Positions 27,460 to 35,614 of a stretch of DNA of 64,000 nt are shown piece after piece. A program made the position numbers and the translations under genes. The stretch covers positions 1,650,001-1,714,000 of the forward strand of contig NZ_CP034235.1 of the NCBI RefSeq assembly GCF_009728935.1. The letters are read 5' to 3'. The notes below the pieces were generated by a model, which was given only the letters and a program-made list of their open reading frames with translations, was not told the DNA's origin and searched no databases. This DNA is from Paenibacillus psychroresistens. Lineage in GTDB: Bacteria; Bacillota; Bacilli; Paenibacillales; NBRC-103111. Positions within the stretch are counted from its first letter, which is position 1. Each line of letters opens with the position of its first letter.

Positions 27460-28401
27460 ATGATTGAAATTTATGCACATGAATATAAAGTAGTGAGTCA
27501 GAAATTGATAGGTAAAATGTTGGATAAGGAAATTACAGTTGAAGCTTTTTCACAGGCAGTTGTGCATATCTTGGAGCTTTTGCAAAATGCAGAACCGAAA
27601 AATCCGGAATTCGCAGCTAAACGCGCAGAATTTTACCATTTGGATGGCAGCTTGCGTCAAGCGGGAAAGCTGTATAAGCATGTATTGGAGCTAGCTCCAC
27701 CTGAAGAGCTTAAACAGCAGGAGCTAGATGCGATTCGCAGATATTGCCCAATGCTGCTTACGACGCCTAAGGAATGTTTTCCGCTGAAGGACATCATTGC
27801 GGTTCATCATCCAGATCGTCCTTTGATCGGGTATCACTTGTTTTGGGAAGATGATTATGATTTTCCAGATGATTATGAGCCCTGCGACCATGAAGAGATT
27901 TGGGTAGAATATGATCCTCATCAGGAAGTAGTAATGAACGTTATGACCTTTTTCCATAGCTATGTAATTGAATCGAAAGAAGCTGCCATTGAAGCGGGCG
28001 AGAATAACCAACGGCCTATTATTCGCATCGAGTGGGGCAAACACGGCTCTCTGCTTAAAGGCTGGGAAGAAATTCAAATCCCCATGCGAGAAGTTTCAGC
28101 ACTAGAATGGATCAAAGAAACCTATGAGCATGTGCAAATAGGCGGGCGAGCTGCGGATCATCCTTTGAAGCGGTTTTGGCCAGTTGGATTTGAAGGGACA
28201 TTCGCAGAATATACCGATTTTTCTGTACCTGTGGACCCGCTAGAATTGTTGGATCGAAAGCCTCTGATGTTTAAGTCGCACTGGGTAAATGCGATTATAT
28301 TTACGCAAGGCTTGCTGTATAATTTTCATCCGAAAATGGAATGGCCAGAGCGTTTTATCGCTGCTGAGCAAACGCAAGGTGTTGGATTTACAAGAAACTA
28401 A
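27460..28401 (+). CDS. Hypothetical protein at the end of the LacI operon
   Basis: The product is 313 residues with GGAGG six bases before the ATG, 14 bp after the permease gene. Residues 1-90 are helical and TPR-like (RAEFYHLDGSLRQAGKLYKHVLELAP). The middle has an acidic, aromatic segment (GYHLFWEDDYDFPDDYEPCD then HEEIWVEYD) followed by FFHSYVI and WGKHGSLLKGW. The pattern of H/D/E plus HS..H faintly recalls Vps62/NPP1-like beta-sandwich proteins, but I do not recognise a family. No signal peptide. Operon membership suggests a role in metabolism or sensing of the imported substrate. Confidence 0.75.
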   Translation: MIEIYAHEYKVVSQKLIGKMLDKEITVEAFSQAVVHILELLQNAEPKNPEFAAKRAEFYHLDGSLRQAGKLYKHVLELAPPEELKQQELDAIRRYCPMLLTTPKECFPLKDIIAVHHPDRPLIGYHLFWEDDYDFPDDYEPCDHEEIWVEYDPHQEVVMNVMTFFHSYVIESKEAAIEAGENNQRPIIRIEWGKHGSLLKGWEEIQIPMREVSALEWIKETYEHVQIGGRAADHPLKRFWPVGFEGTFAEYTDFSVPVDPLELLDRKPLMFKSHWVNAIIFTQGLLYNFHPKMEWPERFIAAEQTQGVGFTRN

Positions 28402-28426
28402 GGTCATCTGATCTTAGTTTTTTTTG
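28396..28426 (+). terminator. Rho-independent terminator of the LacI operon
   Basis: AACTAAGGTCA pairs with TGATCTTAGTT (one G-T pair), followed by T7. The stop codon of the preceding gene lies inside the left arm. Confidence 0.85.
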
Positions 28427-28528
28427 TTTTTGCATATTTACAATAGATTCACATCCAGTTAATACAGCCATGTTGTCGCCAAGTTAAGCTTCTATCATGA
28501 AGAATCGGAGTTAGAGAGGGGCAAGTAT

Positions 28529-29167
28529 ATGAATTATGTGAACCACACTCAAGAAATTAAAAAGCTGTCCGAGCAGCCAACCGTTGATAAAACCGCTAAT
28601 GTTTACAACAGCTATCTAGGAGCATGGACGGAAATTGGTCCGAGAGTGCTGCTTGTGGATTCAATGATTGGCGATTACACCTATTTAATGGACGAGGTTA
28701 ACATTCATTATACGGAGATGGGCAAATTTTGCTCGATTGCCTCCCATGTTTGCATCAACCCAGGGAATCACCCGATGTGGCGGGTTACCCAGCATCATAT
28801 TACGTATAGAAGTGGTTCTTATGATATAGATACAGGCTCTGAATTAGATGAAGAGATTTTCAACTGGCGTAAAGCGAAGCGTGCGAAGATCGGCAATGAT
28901 GTCTGGATTGGACATGGCGTGACGGTTATGCCGGGGATCACCATTGGGAATGGGGCTGTAATTGGCTCTGGATCCGTTGTCACCAAAGATGTAGAAGCTT
29001 ACTCCATATGGGCGGGAGTTCCAGCCAAGCTGATCCGATATAGATTTGAGCCTGATGTAATTCGCAAGCTAGAGGCGATTGCTTGGTGGGATTGGCCGAG
29101 AGAAGCGATTGCGGCTGGCTTAGAGGATATGAAAAACATGGAGCTATTCCTTGAAAAATATAGCTAA
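28529..29167 (+). CDS. Phosphonate-associated hexapeptide-repeat transferase
   Basis: The product is 212 residues with GAGGGG before the ATG. A left-handed beta-helix of hexapeptide repeats spans about 25-170 (IGPRVLLVDSMIGDYTYLMD, IGNDVWIGHGVTVMPGITIG, NGAVIGSGSVVTKDV) with the IWAGVPAKLIR ending of trimeric acyltransferases. The family matches the DapH/CAT-like transferase seen beside C-P lyase genes (TIGR03308-type, recalled). It may acylate aminoalkylphosphonates before C-P cleavage, the job of PhnO elsewhere; this is inference. It is 0.55 kb upstream of phnF, separated by a pseudogene. Confidence 0.85.
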   Translation: MNYVNHTQEIKKLSEQPTVDKTANVYNSYLGAWTEIGPRVLLVDSMIGDYTYLMDEVNIHYTEMGKFCSIASHVCINPGNHPMWRVTQHHITYRSGSYDIDTGSELDEEIFNWRKAKRAKIGNDVWIGHGVTVMPGITIGNGAVIGSGSVVTKDVEAYSIWAGVPAKLIRYRFEPDVIRKLEAIAWWDWPREAIAAGLEDMKNMELFLEKYS

Positions 29168-29627
29168 TGGCTAAATCGCACTATTTTTCTATACATGGAT
29201 TTATCTTTAAGAGCATTAAAAATGTGTTTATCCGGACGCGTGTTTACTTCCAAAATCCATGGCTTGAAGGATGAATCAATAGCTACATCCACACCAAATG
29301 ACCGATATTTAGAAAAGTATTTGCCCATATGCTTGCTAACATGCACACCTAAATCTCTAATTTCATTCATATAGGATGTTTTATTAGTGGGAATGTGAGA
29401 GGATAACAAACCTTCTAATGGTAGAGGTGTGCCGCCGCTATGGTAATTAGTAACGATCTTCTTGGGTCTTGCAAGTCTGCCAACAACACCAGTCACTTCC
29501 CAATGGTTAGAGCGATCAAGCGAATATTCTCCTTAGTTGCTAAATAGGTGTCAGGAAGATAGGGCTTTAATTGTTCGTTTTGGATTAGATACTTGTATTT
29601 ACCGAGCTTAGTATTGGAATATTTCAT
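29164..29627 (-). pseudogene. Decayed YheC/YheD-family (spore coat ATP-grasp) gene
   Basis: From ATG 29627 (GAGGTGG in front) the frame reads MKYSNTKLGKYKYLIQ..PYLPDTYLATKENI and runs on to a TGA near 29490. The C-terminal part continues in another frame (SLDRSNHWEVTGVVGRLARP then DVAIDSSFKPWILEVNTRPD), the end of a YheC/D ATP-grasp protein. The central ATP-grasp region is missing, so a large internal deletion plus frame change has killed the gene. Its stop overlaps the stop of the transferase gene. Confidence 0.75.
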
Positions 29628-29653
29628 GTTCCACCTCTGCGGTTTTTAAAGGT

Positions 29654-29731
29654 ATTGTATGCAAAATAGTTTATAAAAGCATGGGCAGTTATCAACTAAT
29701 CAAAGATCGGAGGTGGCAAGTTGCATACAAT
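29654..29731. promoter_or_regulatory. Paired inverted sites at phnF
   Basis: ATTGTATGCAA (29654-29664) and TTGCATACAAT (29721-29731) are perfect 11-bp complements. Each is itself near-palindromic (TTGYATRCAA). The second copy contains the TTG start codon of phnF. Two dimer sites bracketing the promoter region suggest PhnF autoregulation. Confidence 0.55.
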
Positions 29732-30464
29732 CGATAAGCCAGCTTTAGCAGTTTCTCCCTACTTAGCTATTGCAGATATTCTTCAAAAGGAAATTGATAA
29801 CGGTCAGTACCTCAGCGGTGAACCGTTGCCGTCCGAAGCTGATCTAAGCCGTAGATTTAAAGTGAATCGCTATACGATTCGGCATTCGCTGGATTTTATG
29901 AATAAGAAAGGCATTATCCGTTCACAGCAGGGCAAGGGGCATTATGTTTGTGAGAAGCCAATGGATATTCAATATACGATTACGCAGGCGATGTGTTTTA
30001 CGGATGTGATGACGCAGCTAGGCTGTAAGCCAAGCGCCAAGGTTTTAAAAAGTGAAGTAAAACCGCCGCCTGAACGCATTGCCAAGCTACTGAAAATGGC
30101 GCCTGATGAGAAGGGAATTCGTCTCGAAATTCTGCGATATGCCGATGGAATTCCGCTTGCTTGGAATGAAACCTGGCTGCCAGAAGCTTACTTCCCACAT
30201 TTTCCAGAGCAAACGGATGCTTTTACATCGTTGTATGCCTTGCTGCGAGAAGACTACGAAGTGGAGCTAGCCCGTATCTGGTCTACATTTGAAGCGATCT
30301 ATCCCAATTCAGCCGAAGCTACACATTTGAAAATGTCACCAAGCACTACACTGCTGCACATTGAAAGTGTGATGAGAGATCAGAACCAGCGTTTAATCGA
30401 ATATACATCAGCCAAATATCGCGGCGACCTCTGCCGTGTATCGATTCAGTTTGAAAAAAGCTAA
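29721..30464 (+). CDS. phnF: GntR-family regulator PhnF
   Basis: The product is 247 residues. The TTG start lies seven bases after GGAGG. The winged helix is at about 12-75 (AIADILQKEIDNGQYLSGEPLPSEADLSRRFKVNRYTIRHSLDFM, read in parts); the rest is a UTRA effector domain (KGIRLEILRYADGIPLAWNETWLP, LLHIESVMRDQ). Position directly before phnG identifies it as PhnF, the local regulator of C-P lyase genes. Paired inverted sites overlap its start codon. Confidence 0.9.
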   Translation: MHTIDKPALAVSPYLAIADILQKEIDNGQYLSGEPLPSEADLSRRFKVNRYTIRHSLDFMNKKGIIRSQQGKGHYVCEKPMDIQYTITQAMCFTDVMTQLGCKPSAKVLKSEVKPPPERIAKLLKMAPDEKGIRLEILRYADGIPLAWNETWLPEAYFPHFPEQTDAFTSLYALLREDYEVELARIWSTFEAIYPNSAEATHLKMSPSTTLLHIESVMRDQNQRLIEYTSAKYRGDLCRVSIQFEKS

Positions 30465-30513
30465 TGCTTACGATGCTGGCTTGCTTACGCAAGCCTTAAG
30501 GAGTTGTTGAATA

Positions 30514-30957
30514 ATGAAAAAATCGCGCTTAACGCATATTTTAGTAGAAGGGGCTCCGAGTTTATTAGAAAAGCTCGCTTTACAGGTGGAACAGAAGTAT
30601 GAGGTTACGCTTGTCAGAGAGCCAGAAAAAAGCTTGGTTATGAATAAAGCCCGCGATTCTGTATCGGGCAATCCCTTCTATATGGGTGAAATCTTGATTA
30701 CAGAATGTACAGTTTCAGTCGAGTCTGTTTATGGATTCGGGGCGATTATGGGAGAAGAGCCTGACCGTGCTTATCAGCTGGCAATTGTTGATTGTGCCTA
30801 TAACGCTAAGCTGCCAGAAACACTGGATTGGGAAAAGCTGCTTGTAGAAGAAGAGCTGCAAATTGATTATAGAAAACGTCTAGAGCATTCACGAATCATG
30901 AAATCCAAAGTGAATTTCGACACGATGGGGGAATATCATGCCAAATCCAAATCTTAA
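30514..30957 (+). CDS. phnG: C-P lyase complex subunit PhnG
   Basis: The product is 147 residues with AAGGAG ten bases before the ATG. Conserved PhnG pieces are EPEKSLVMNKARDSVSGNPFYMGEIL and TECTVSVESVYGFGAIMGEEPDRAYQLAIVD. PhnG is part of the PhnGHIJ core, which together with PhnI attaches ATP ribose triphosphate to the alkylphosphonate. Its end overlaps phnH by 20 bp. Confidence 0.93.
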   Translation: MKKSRLTHILVEGAPSLLEKLALQVEQKYEVTLVREPEKSLVMNKARDSVSGNPFYMGEILITECTVSVESVYGFGAIMGEEPDRAYQLAIVDCAYNAKLPETLDWEKLLVEEELQIDYRKRLEHSRIMKSKVNFDTMGEYHAKSKS

Positions 30958-31588
30958 AGAGCTAAGCTTTGACTCTGTTCATGATACACAAGAGGTTTAC
31001 CGCATTTTGCTTCATGCTATGTCGAGACCGGGTTTAGTATGTGAGCTAGGTGAGCGTATAAATCGAATTGATCTTCCAGTAGGAGCTTCTAAGGCTGCGG
31101 CTGCAATTGCACTTACTTTGTTGGATGGAGAGGTAGCTTTTGCCGTTCAAATGCAAGGGCATGAAGCTTGGGCTGAAACCATTCGTCGGTTAACCTATTC
31201 CAAATTAGTTGATTTCACAGCAGCGGATTATGTATTTGTAGAGGGTATTGAAGAGGTCAGTTTAATCAATCAGTTGCAAGACCAGCTTAAAATAGGCACA
31301 CTTTCTTCACCGGAAAAGTCAGCAACAGTTTTCATTCGCGTTGAAGGTTTTGCGAAATCTTCAATTCAAGCTCAAGGCTGCTCGCTGAAATTAACAGGTC
31401 CAGGAATTAAAACGGAGACAAATTGTTATGTAGCGGGCTTGTCCCTGTTATGGATCGAGAGCAGAGCACGTTTGGTGGAGGAGTATCCACTTGGCATAGA
31501 TCTTATCTTCTATACAGAGCAGGGTGAAATAATCGCAATTCCGCGAACAACAGTTGTGGAAGGAGTGGCTGAAGCATGGCATATGTAG
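30938..31588 (+). CDS. phnH: C-P lyase complex subunit PhnH
   Basis: The product is 216 residues; GGGGG precedes the ATG, which lies inside phnG. The start region FDSVHDTQEVYRILLHAMSRPG is the PhnH signature. PhnH is a catalytically uncertain subunit of the PhnGHIJ core and folds like a PLP-transferase without PLP. It overlaps phnI by 13 bp. Confidence 0.92.
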   Translation: MPNPNLKELSFDSVHDTQEVYRILLHAMSRPGLVCELGERINRIDLPVGASKAAAAIALTLLDGEVAFAVQMQGHEAWAETIRRLTYSKLVDFTAADYVFVEGIEEVSLINQLQDQLKIGTLSSPEKSATVFIRVEGFAKSSIQAQGCSLKLTGPGIKTETNCYVAGLSLLWIESRARLVEEYPLGIDLIFYTEQGEIIAIPRTTVVEGVAEAWHM

Positions 31589-32736
31589 CTGTAACAGGAG
31601 GTCAAGAAGCCATTCAACAAGCCGAACAGCTTGTTAAATATTATCGTTCCAAGGAATCGGATGCGGTTCTCAACATAGCAATGATCGAAAAACAGCTTCG
31701 TTTATTGGTGGATCGCATTATGGGAGAAGGCGGGATGTATGCGCCCGAGTATGCGGCGATTGCGCTTAAACAAGCAGAAGGCGACCCGGCAGAAGCCGCT
31801 TTCTTGGTTCGTGCTTATCGTTCCACGCTGCCGCGTAATCATTATTCACTTGTGTCCGAGCCTGCTGATATGCGGGTGATTCGCCGGATTTCATCTTCTT
31901 TCCGCGATATGCCGGGAGGTCAGGTATTAGGTCCAACTAATGATTACACCCATCGCATGCTGAACTTTAACCTGAAGAATGAAACGACCGAAGATCTCCA
32001 AGCCTTTGTGGAGGAATATTTAACTGATTTGCCTTGGGATGAAAGCAGCATGAATTTCACCAAAATCGCAGACTTACTAAGAGATCAGCATTTAATGGCC
32101 AATGTGGCAAACTCAGACGATGAAGAGCCTTATGATATCACTCGCCAGAAATTAACCTTTCCCTGCAGCAGATCAGCTCGATTGCAGACCTTATCACGAG
32201 GCGAGACAGGAGCAATGACTGCCTTGGCTTATAGCTCCATGCGTGGTTACGGCGCTGTTCATCCTACAATTGGCGAGCTGCGAGTTGGCTACACACCGAT
32301 TCATATCCCACATCCGTTTGGCAGCGAAGAAGATGAAGATGGCATCTACATCGGCGAAGCGTTGATGACCGAAGTAGAATCGATCAACTCGTTTACACAG
32401 GATAAGGAATCAGGCAACGTGCAGTTCCTGCTTGGCTATGGGCTTTGTTTTGGGCAAAACGAGCTGAAGGCGATCTCGATGTCCATTCTAGAGCGAAGCT
32501 TGGAAACCAAGGGAACTTCACCTGCGCAAAATGAAGAATTCGTGTTGACTCATATAGATAGCGTGGAATCTGGAGGCTTTGTTTCTCACTTGAAGCTGCC
32601 GCATTACGTGACCTTCCAAACCTACTTGGACCAAATCCGTAAAACACAAGCGCGTAAGAGCAAGCCAGCTTCAGAGGAGGATACGGATGATGCAGCAAAT
32701 GCTGAAAAAACAGAAGTTCAATACAGCGGAGTATAA
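31576..32736 (+). CDS. phnI: C-P lyase complex subunit PhnI
   Basis: The product is 386 residues, the normal length. MAYVAVTGGQEAIQQAEQLV is the family start; FSLKNE-like AFVEEYL, RQKLTFPCSRSARLQTLSRGETGAMTALAY and MRGYGAVHPTIGELR are conserved blocks. PhnI is the nucleosidase-like catalytic subunit that displaces adenine from ATP with phosphonate. It ends 50 bp inside phnJ, indicating tight coupling. Confidence 0.95.
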   Translation: MAYVAVTGGQEAIQQAEQLVKYYRSKESDAVLNIAMIEKQLRLLVDRIMGEGGMYAPEYAAIALKQAEGDPAEAAFLVRAYRSTLPRNHYSLVSEPADMRVIRRISSSFRDMPGGQVLGPTNDYTHRMLNFNLKNETTEDLQAFVEEYLTDLPWDESSMNFTKIADLLRDQHLMANVANSDDEEPYDITRQKLTFPCSRSARLQTLSRGETGAMTALAYSSMRGYGAVHPTIGELRVGYTPIHIPHPFGSEEDEDGIYIGEALMTEVESINSFTQDKESGNVQFLLGYGLCFGQNELKAISMSILERSLETKGTSPAQNEEFVLTHIDSVESGGFVSHLKLPHYVTFQTYLDQIRKTQARKSKPASEEDTDDAANAEKTEVQYSGV

Positions 32737-33571
32737 CTTTGCTTTTCTTGATGAAGGCTCTAAACGCGAGATTCGTCGCAAAACACTAAAGGCTGTGGCA
32801 ATACCTGGCTATCAAGTCCCTTTTGGCTCAAGAGAGCTGCCGATTGGCAGAGGCTGGGGAACAGGCGGCTTGCAGCTTACATTATCGCTAATTGGACTAA
32901 CTGATATTGTTAAAGTAATTGATCAAGGCAGTGATGATAGCGTTAATGCGGTAAGCATTCGCCGACTTATTGAAGAAACAAGTCATATCGAAACTACCGA
33001 AGACACCACACACGCGACAATTATTCAATCTCGTCATCGGATTCCAGAGGATCGTTTGCGTGCTGATCAGATATTAGTCCTTCAGGTTCCTGAGCCAGAA
33101 CCCTTGCGTTATGTGGAGCCAAGTGAAGAAAAAACGAAAATTCAACATGGTGAAATGGACTATAGCGGAGTTTGGTTGACGTTATATGAAAGCATCGTGA
33201 AATGGGGGGCAATTACACAAGGCGCAGATTATCCCGTTATGGTGCACAATCGTTACATTATGGCGCCAAGTCCGATTCCACGCTGGGACAATCCCAAGCT
33301 TCATCAAGCTGACCACTTGACCCTGTTAGGCGCAGGCAGAGAAAAGAAAATATATGCGGTTCCACCTTATACCAATATTGTCTCCCTGCAATTTGAGGAT
33401 TATCCATTTGAAGTAGAATCCTTCCCAGATACAGCTTGTCGAATATGTGGAAGCGAGAATACCTTTTTGGATGAAGTGATCGATAGCGAGTCGGGACAAA
33501 TCATATATCAATGCTCGGATACAGACTATTGCAATAGAGCAAGCGAGCAGCAAGATAAGGAGATTTCCTAA
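32687..33571 (+). CDS. phnJ: C-P lyase PhnJ (radical SAM)
   Basis: The product is 294 residues with GAGGAGG before the ATG. The iron-sulfur/catalytic cysteines are present as C251-x2-C254-x21-C276-x5-C282 (CRICGSEN..QCSDTDYC), the PhnJ signature. It cleaves the C-P bond of ribosyl-phosphonate 5-phosphate to alkane plus the 1,2-cyclic phosphate. All key residues are intact, so the operon is probably functional. Confidence 0.96.
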   Translation: MMQQMLKKQKFNTAEYNFAFLDEGSKREIRRKTLKAVAIPGYQVPFGSRELPIGRGWGTGGLQLTLSLIGLTDIVKVIDQGSDDSVNAVSIRRLIEETSHIETTEDTTHATIIQSRHRIPEDRLRADQILVLQVPEPEPLRYVEPSEEKTKIQHGEMDYSGVWLTLYESIVKWGAITQGADYPVMVHNRYIMAPSPIPRWDNPKLHQADHLTLLGAGREKKIYAVPPYTNIVSLQFEDYPFEVESFPDTACRICGSENTFLDEVIDSESGQIIYQCSDTDYCNRASEQQDKEIS

Positions 33572-34458
33572 TGACGATAGCAAGCTTGAAAGAAGCGAGT
33601 ACGGCAACGGCTCAAGCAAGACATTTAGACCTTCCACTCTTGAGCGTTCGCAACCTGACGAAGAAATATGGCCAAGGCTGTACGGCATGCCTAGAAGGCA
33701 TATACTCCGCACAAGGTGGTCGCTGTCCAGATTGCGGAACCGTGTGGGCTTGCCGCGATATTAGCTTCGATCTATATCCAGGTGAAATTCTTGGGGTAGT
33801 AGGCGAGAGTGGCTCTGGCAAAAGCACTATGGTGAAATGCCTTTATTATGATGAAGAAACCACAGCCGGTCACATGTCCATCGCCACCTTCAAAGACGGA
33901 ATTTCCAACCTATTCAACGAGTCGGCTCAGCAAAAAAGATACATCCGCAACCATCTGATGGGCATGGTGTATCAGAATCCATATTTAGGCTTGCGCATGG
34001 GCTTCTCGAGCTCAGGCAATATTGCTGAAAAGCTGATTGCGGCAGACCATTATCATGTTGGCAAAATTCGTAGTCGTGCATCTGAGTTGCTGGAAAAGGT
34101 AGAAATTCCACTGCAGCGCATGGATGAGCCGCCAAAAAATTTCAGTGGAGGCATGCAGCAGCGGGTGCAAATCTCGAAAGCCTTAGCGAATAATCCGCCA
34201 TTGCTGCTGTTGGATGAAGTAACGACAGGCTTGGATTTATCTGTACAAGCCAAAGTGCTCGATTTAATCCGCAGCATTCAACGTGAATTAGGTGTAGCCA
34301 TGATCGTGGTTTCACATGATCTGGGCGTTATACGTATGTTATCAGATCGCACTATGGTATTGCGGCAAGGTCAAATTGTCGAGCACGGCTTGACGGATCA
34401 GATTCTCGAAGATCCTCAGCATCCTTATACGCAATTACTTGTTCATTCTTTGTTATAG
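33571..34458 (+). CDS. phnK: C-P lyase ATP-binding protein PhnK, with Cys insertion
   Basis: The product is 295 residues, about 40 longer than E. coli PhnK. The start overlaps the phnJ stop by one base (TAATG). An N-terminal extension (about 1-22) and an insertion in the first beta-hairpin carry C37-x2-C40, C52-x2-C55 and C61, a zinc-ribbon-like set. Walker A is GESGSGKST (78-86), signature FSGGMQQR, Walker B LLLLDEV, with HDLGV. PhnK docks as a dimer on the PhnGHIJ core. Glu to Val right after DE (DEV rather than DEP) is within family variation. Confidence 0.93.
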   Translation: MTIASLKEASTATAQARHLDLPLLSVRNLTKKYGQGCTACLEGIYSAQGGRCPDCGTVWACRDISFDLYPGEILGVVGESGSGKSTMVKCLYYDEETTAGHMSIATFKDGISNLFNESAQQKRYIRNHLMGMVYQNPYLGLRMGFSSSGNIAEKLIAADHYHVGKIRSRASELLEKVEIPLQRMDEPPKNFSGGMQQRVQISKALANNPPLLLLDEVTTGLDLSVQAKVLDLIRSIQRELGVAMIVVSHDLGVIRMLSDRTMVLRQGQIVEHGLTDQILEDPQHPYTQLLVHSLL

Positions 34459-34464
34459 AAATCG

Positions 34465-34732
34465 TAATAAGCCTAATATTTGTGCTAAAGATGAAGGATT
34501 GGAACGAAAAAAGCTGGATAAGCACATTTATTATGCGTATCCTTGAGAATTTTACTGTAAATTTAAGTGGTTTCTGAATATTAGCATGATTTTTGTGCTT
34601 AAGCTTAAAGTGGACTGGAGTGTAGATTCTATACGCAGAATTTTTATGCTTAAAGCGAATAAATCAGTTTAAACTTGCGTGAATTATTAATTTTAACCGC
34701 TAGAGAGGACTTTTCAACAGCCTGAGAAGTCA
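34465..34732. repeat. Dispersed intergenic repeat, copy B
   Basis: Homologous block order to 2428-2705 (TAATAAGCCTAATA, TTGTGCTAA, TTATGCGTAT, TTTTGTGCTTA, TCTATACGCA, GAATAAAT, CTAGAG, CAACAG). The end contains GACTTTTCAACAGCCTG, whose complement resembles common insertion-sequence termini (GGCTGTTGAAAAG), hinting at a MITE. It starts seven bases after phnK and abuts the tandem array. Confidence 0.6.
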
Positions 34733-35580
34733 CCTCATTCGGCGGACAGACCTAGAATCGAGCCAGCAAGGTGCAGAAATGCACCTCATTCAGCCGATTG
34801 AGCAAGAATCGAGCCAGCAAGGTGCAGAAATGCACCTCATTCAGCCGATTGAGCAAGAATCGAGCCAACAAGGTGCAGAAATGCACCTCATTCAGCCGAT
34901 TGAGCAAGAATCGAGCCAGCAAGGTGCAGAAATGCACCTCATTCAGCCGATTGAGCAAGAATCGAGCCAGCAAGGTGCAGAAATGCACCTCATTCAGCCG
35001 ATTGAGCAAGAATCGAGCCAGCAAGGTGCAGAAATGCACCTCATTCAGCCAAAAGAGCAAGAATCGAGCCAACAAGGTGCAGAATTGCACCTCATTCAGC
35101 CGATTGAGCTAGAATCGAGCCAGCAAGGAGCAGAATTGCACCTCATTCAACCGATTGAGCAAGAATCGAGCCAGCAAGGTGCAGAAATGCACCTCATTCA
35201 GCCGATTGAGCTAGAATCGAGCGAACAAGGTGCAGAAATGCACCTCATTCAGCCGATTGAGCAAGAATCGAGCCAGCAAGGTGCAGAAATGCACCTCATT
35301 CAGCCGATTGAGCAAGAATCGAGCTAGCAAGGTGCAGAATTGCACCTCATTCAGCCGATTGAGCAAGAATCGAGCCAGCAAGGTGCAGAATTGCAGCTCA
35401 TTCAGCTGATTGAGCTAGAATCGAACCAGCAAGGTGCAGAATTGCACCTCATTCAGCCGATTGAGCAAGAATCGAGCTAGCAAGGTGCAGAATTGCACCT
35501 CATTCAGCCAAAAGAGCTAGAATCGAGCCAACAAGGTGCAGAAATGCACCTCATTCAGCCAAAAGAGCTAGAATCGAGCC
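34731..35580. repeat. 51-bp tandem array, 16 hairpin-bearing units, between phnK and phnL
   Basis: A 51-bp unit begins GGTGCAGAAATGCACC, continues CTCATTCAGCCGATTGAGC and AAGAATCGAGCCAGCAA. Hairpin cores start at 34770 and recur every 51 bp to 35535 without a single indel (16 units), after one degenerate leading unit that is in phase. Each unit can form GGTGCA-GAAA-TGCACC (tetraloop GAAA or GAAT) and a weaker CGATT/AATCG stem. Because 51 is divisible by three, several frames stay open on both strands; none has a convincing start and ribosome binding site. It is probably non-coding and may affect phnL expression. Confidence 0.92.
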
Positions 35581-35614
35581 TTGTTATAAGTGAAAGCAGA
35601 AAGAAGGAATTTCT

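Noticed and set aside
34752..35327. Repetitive open frames of 112 to 182 codons in the 51-bp array (17-residue repeats)
   Set aside because: A 51-bp period is divisible by three, so open frames on both strands follow automatically. No ribosome binding site or signal peptide precedes them, and unit variation does not favour one frame.
34731..35580. CRISPR array
   Set aside because: There are no unique spacers: the whole 51-bp unit repeats, and no cas genes are near.
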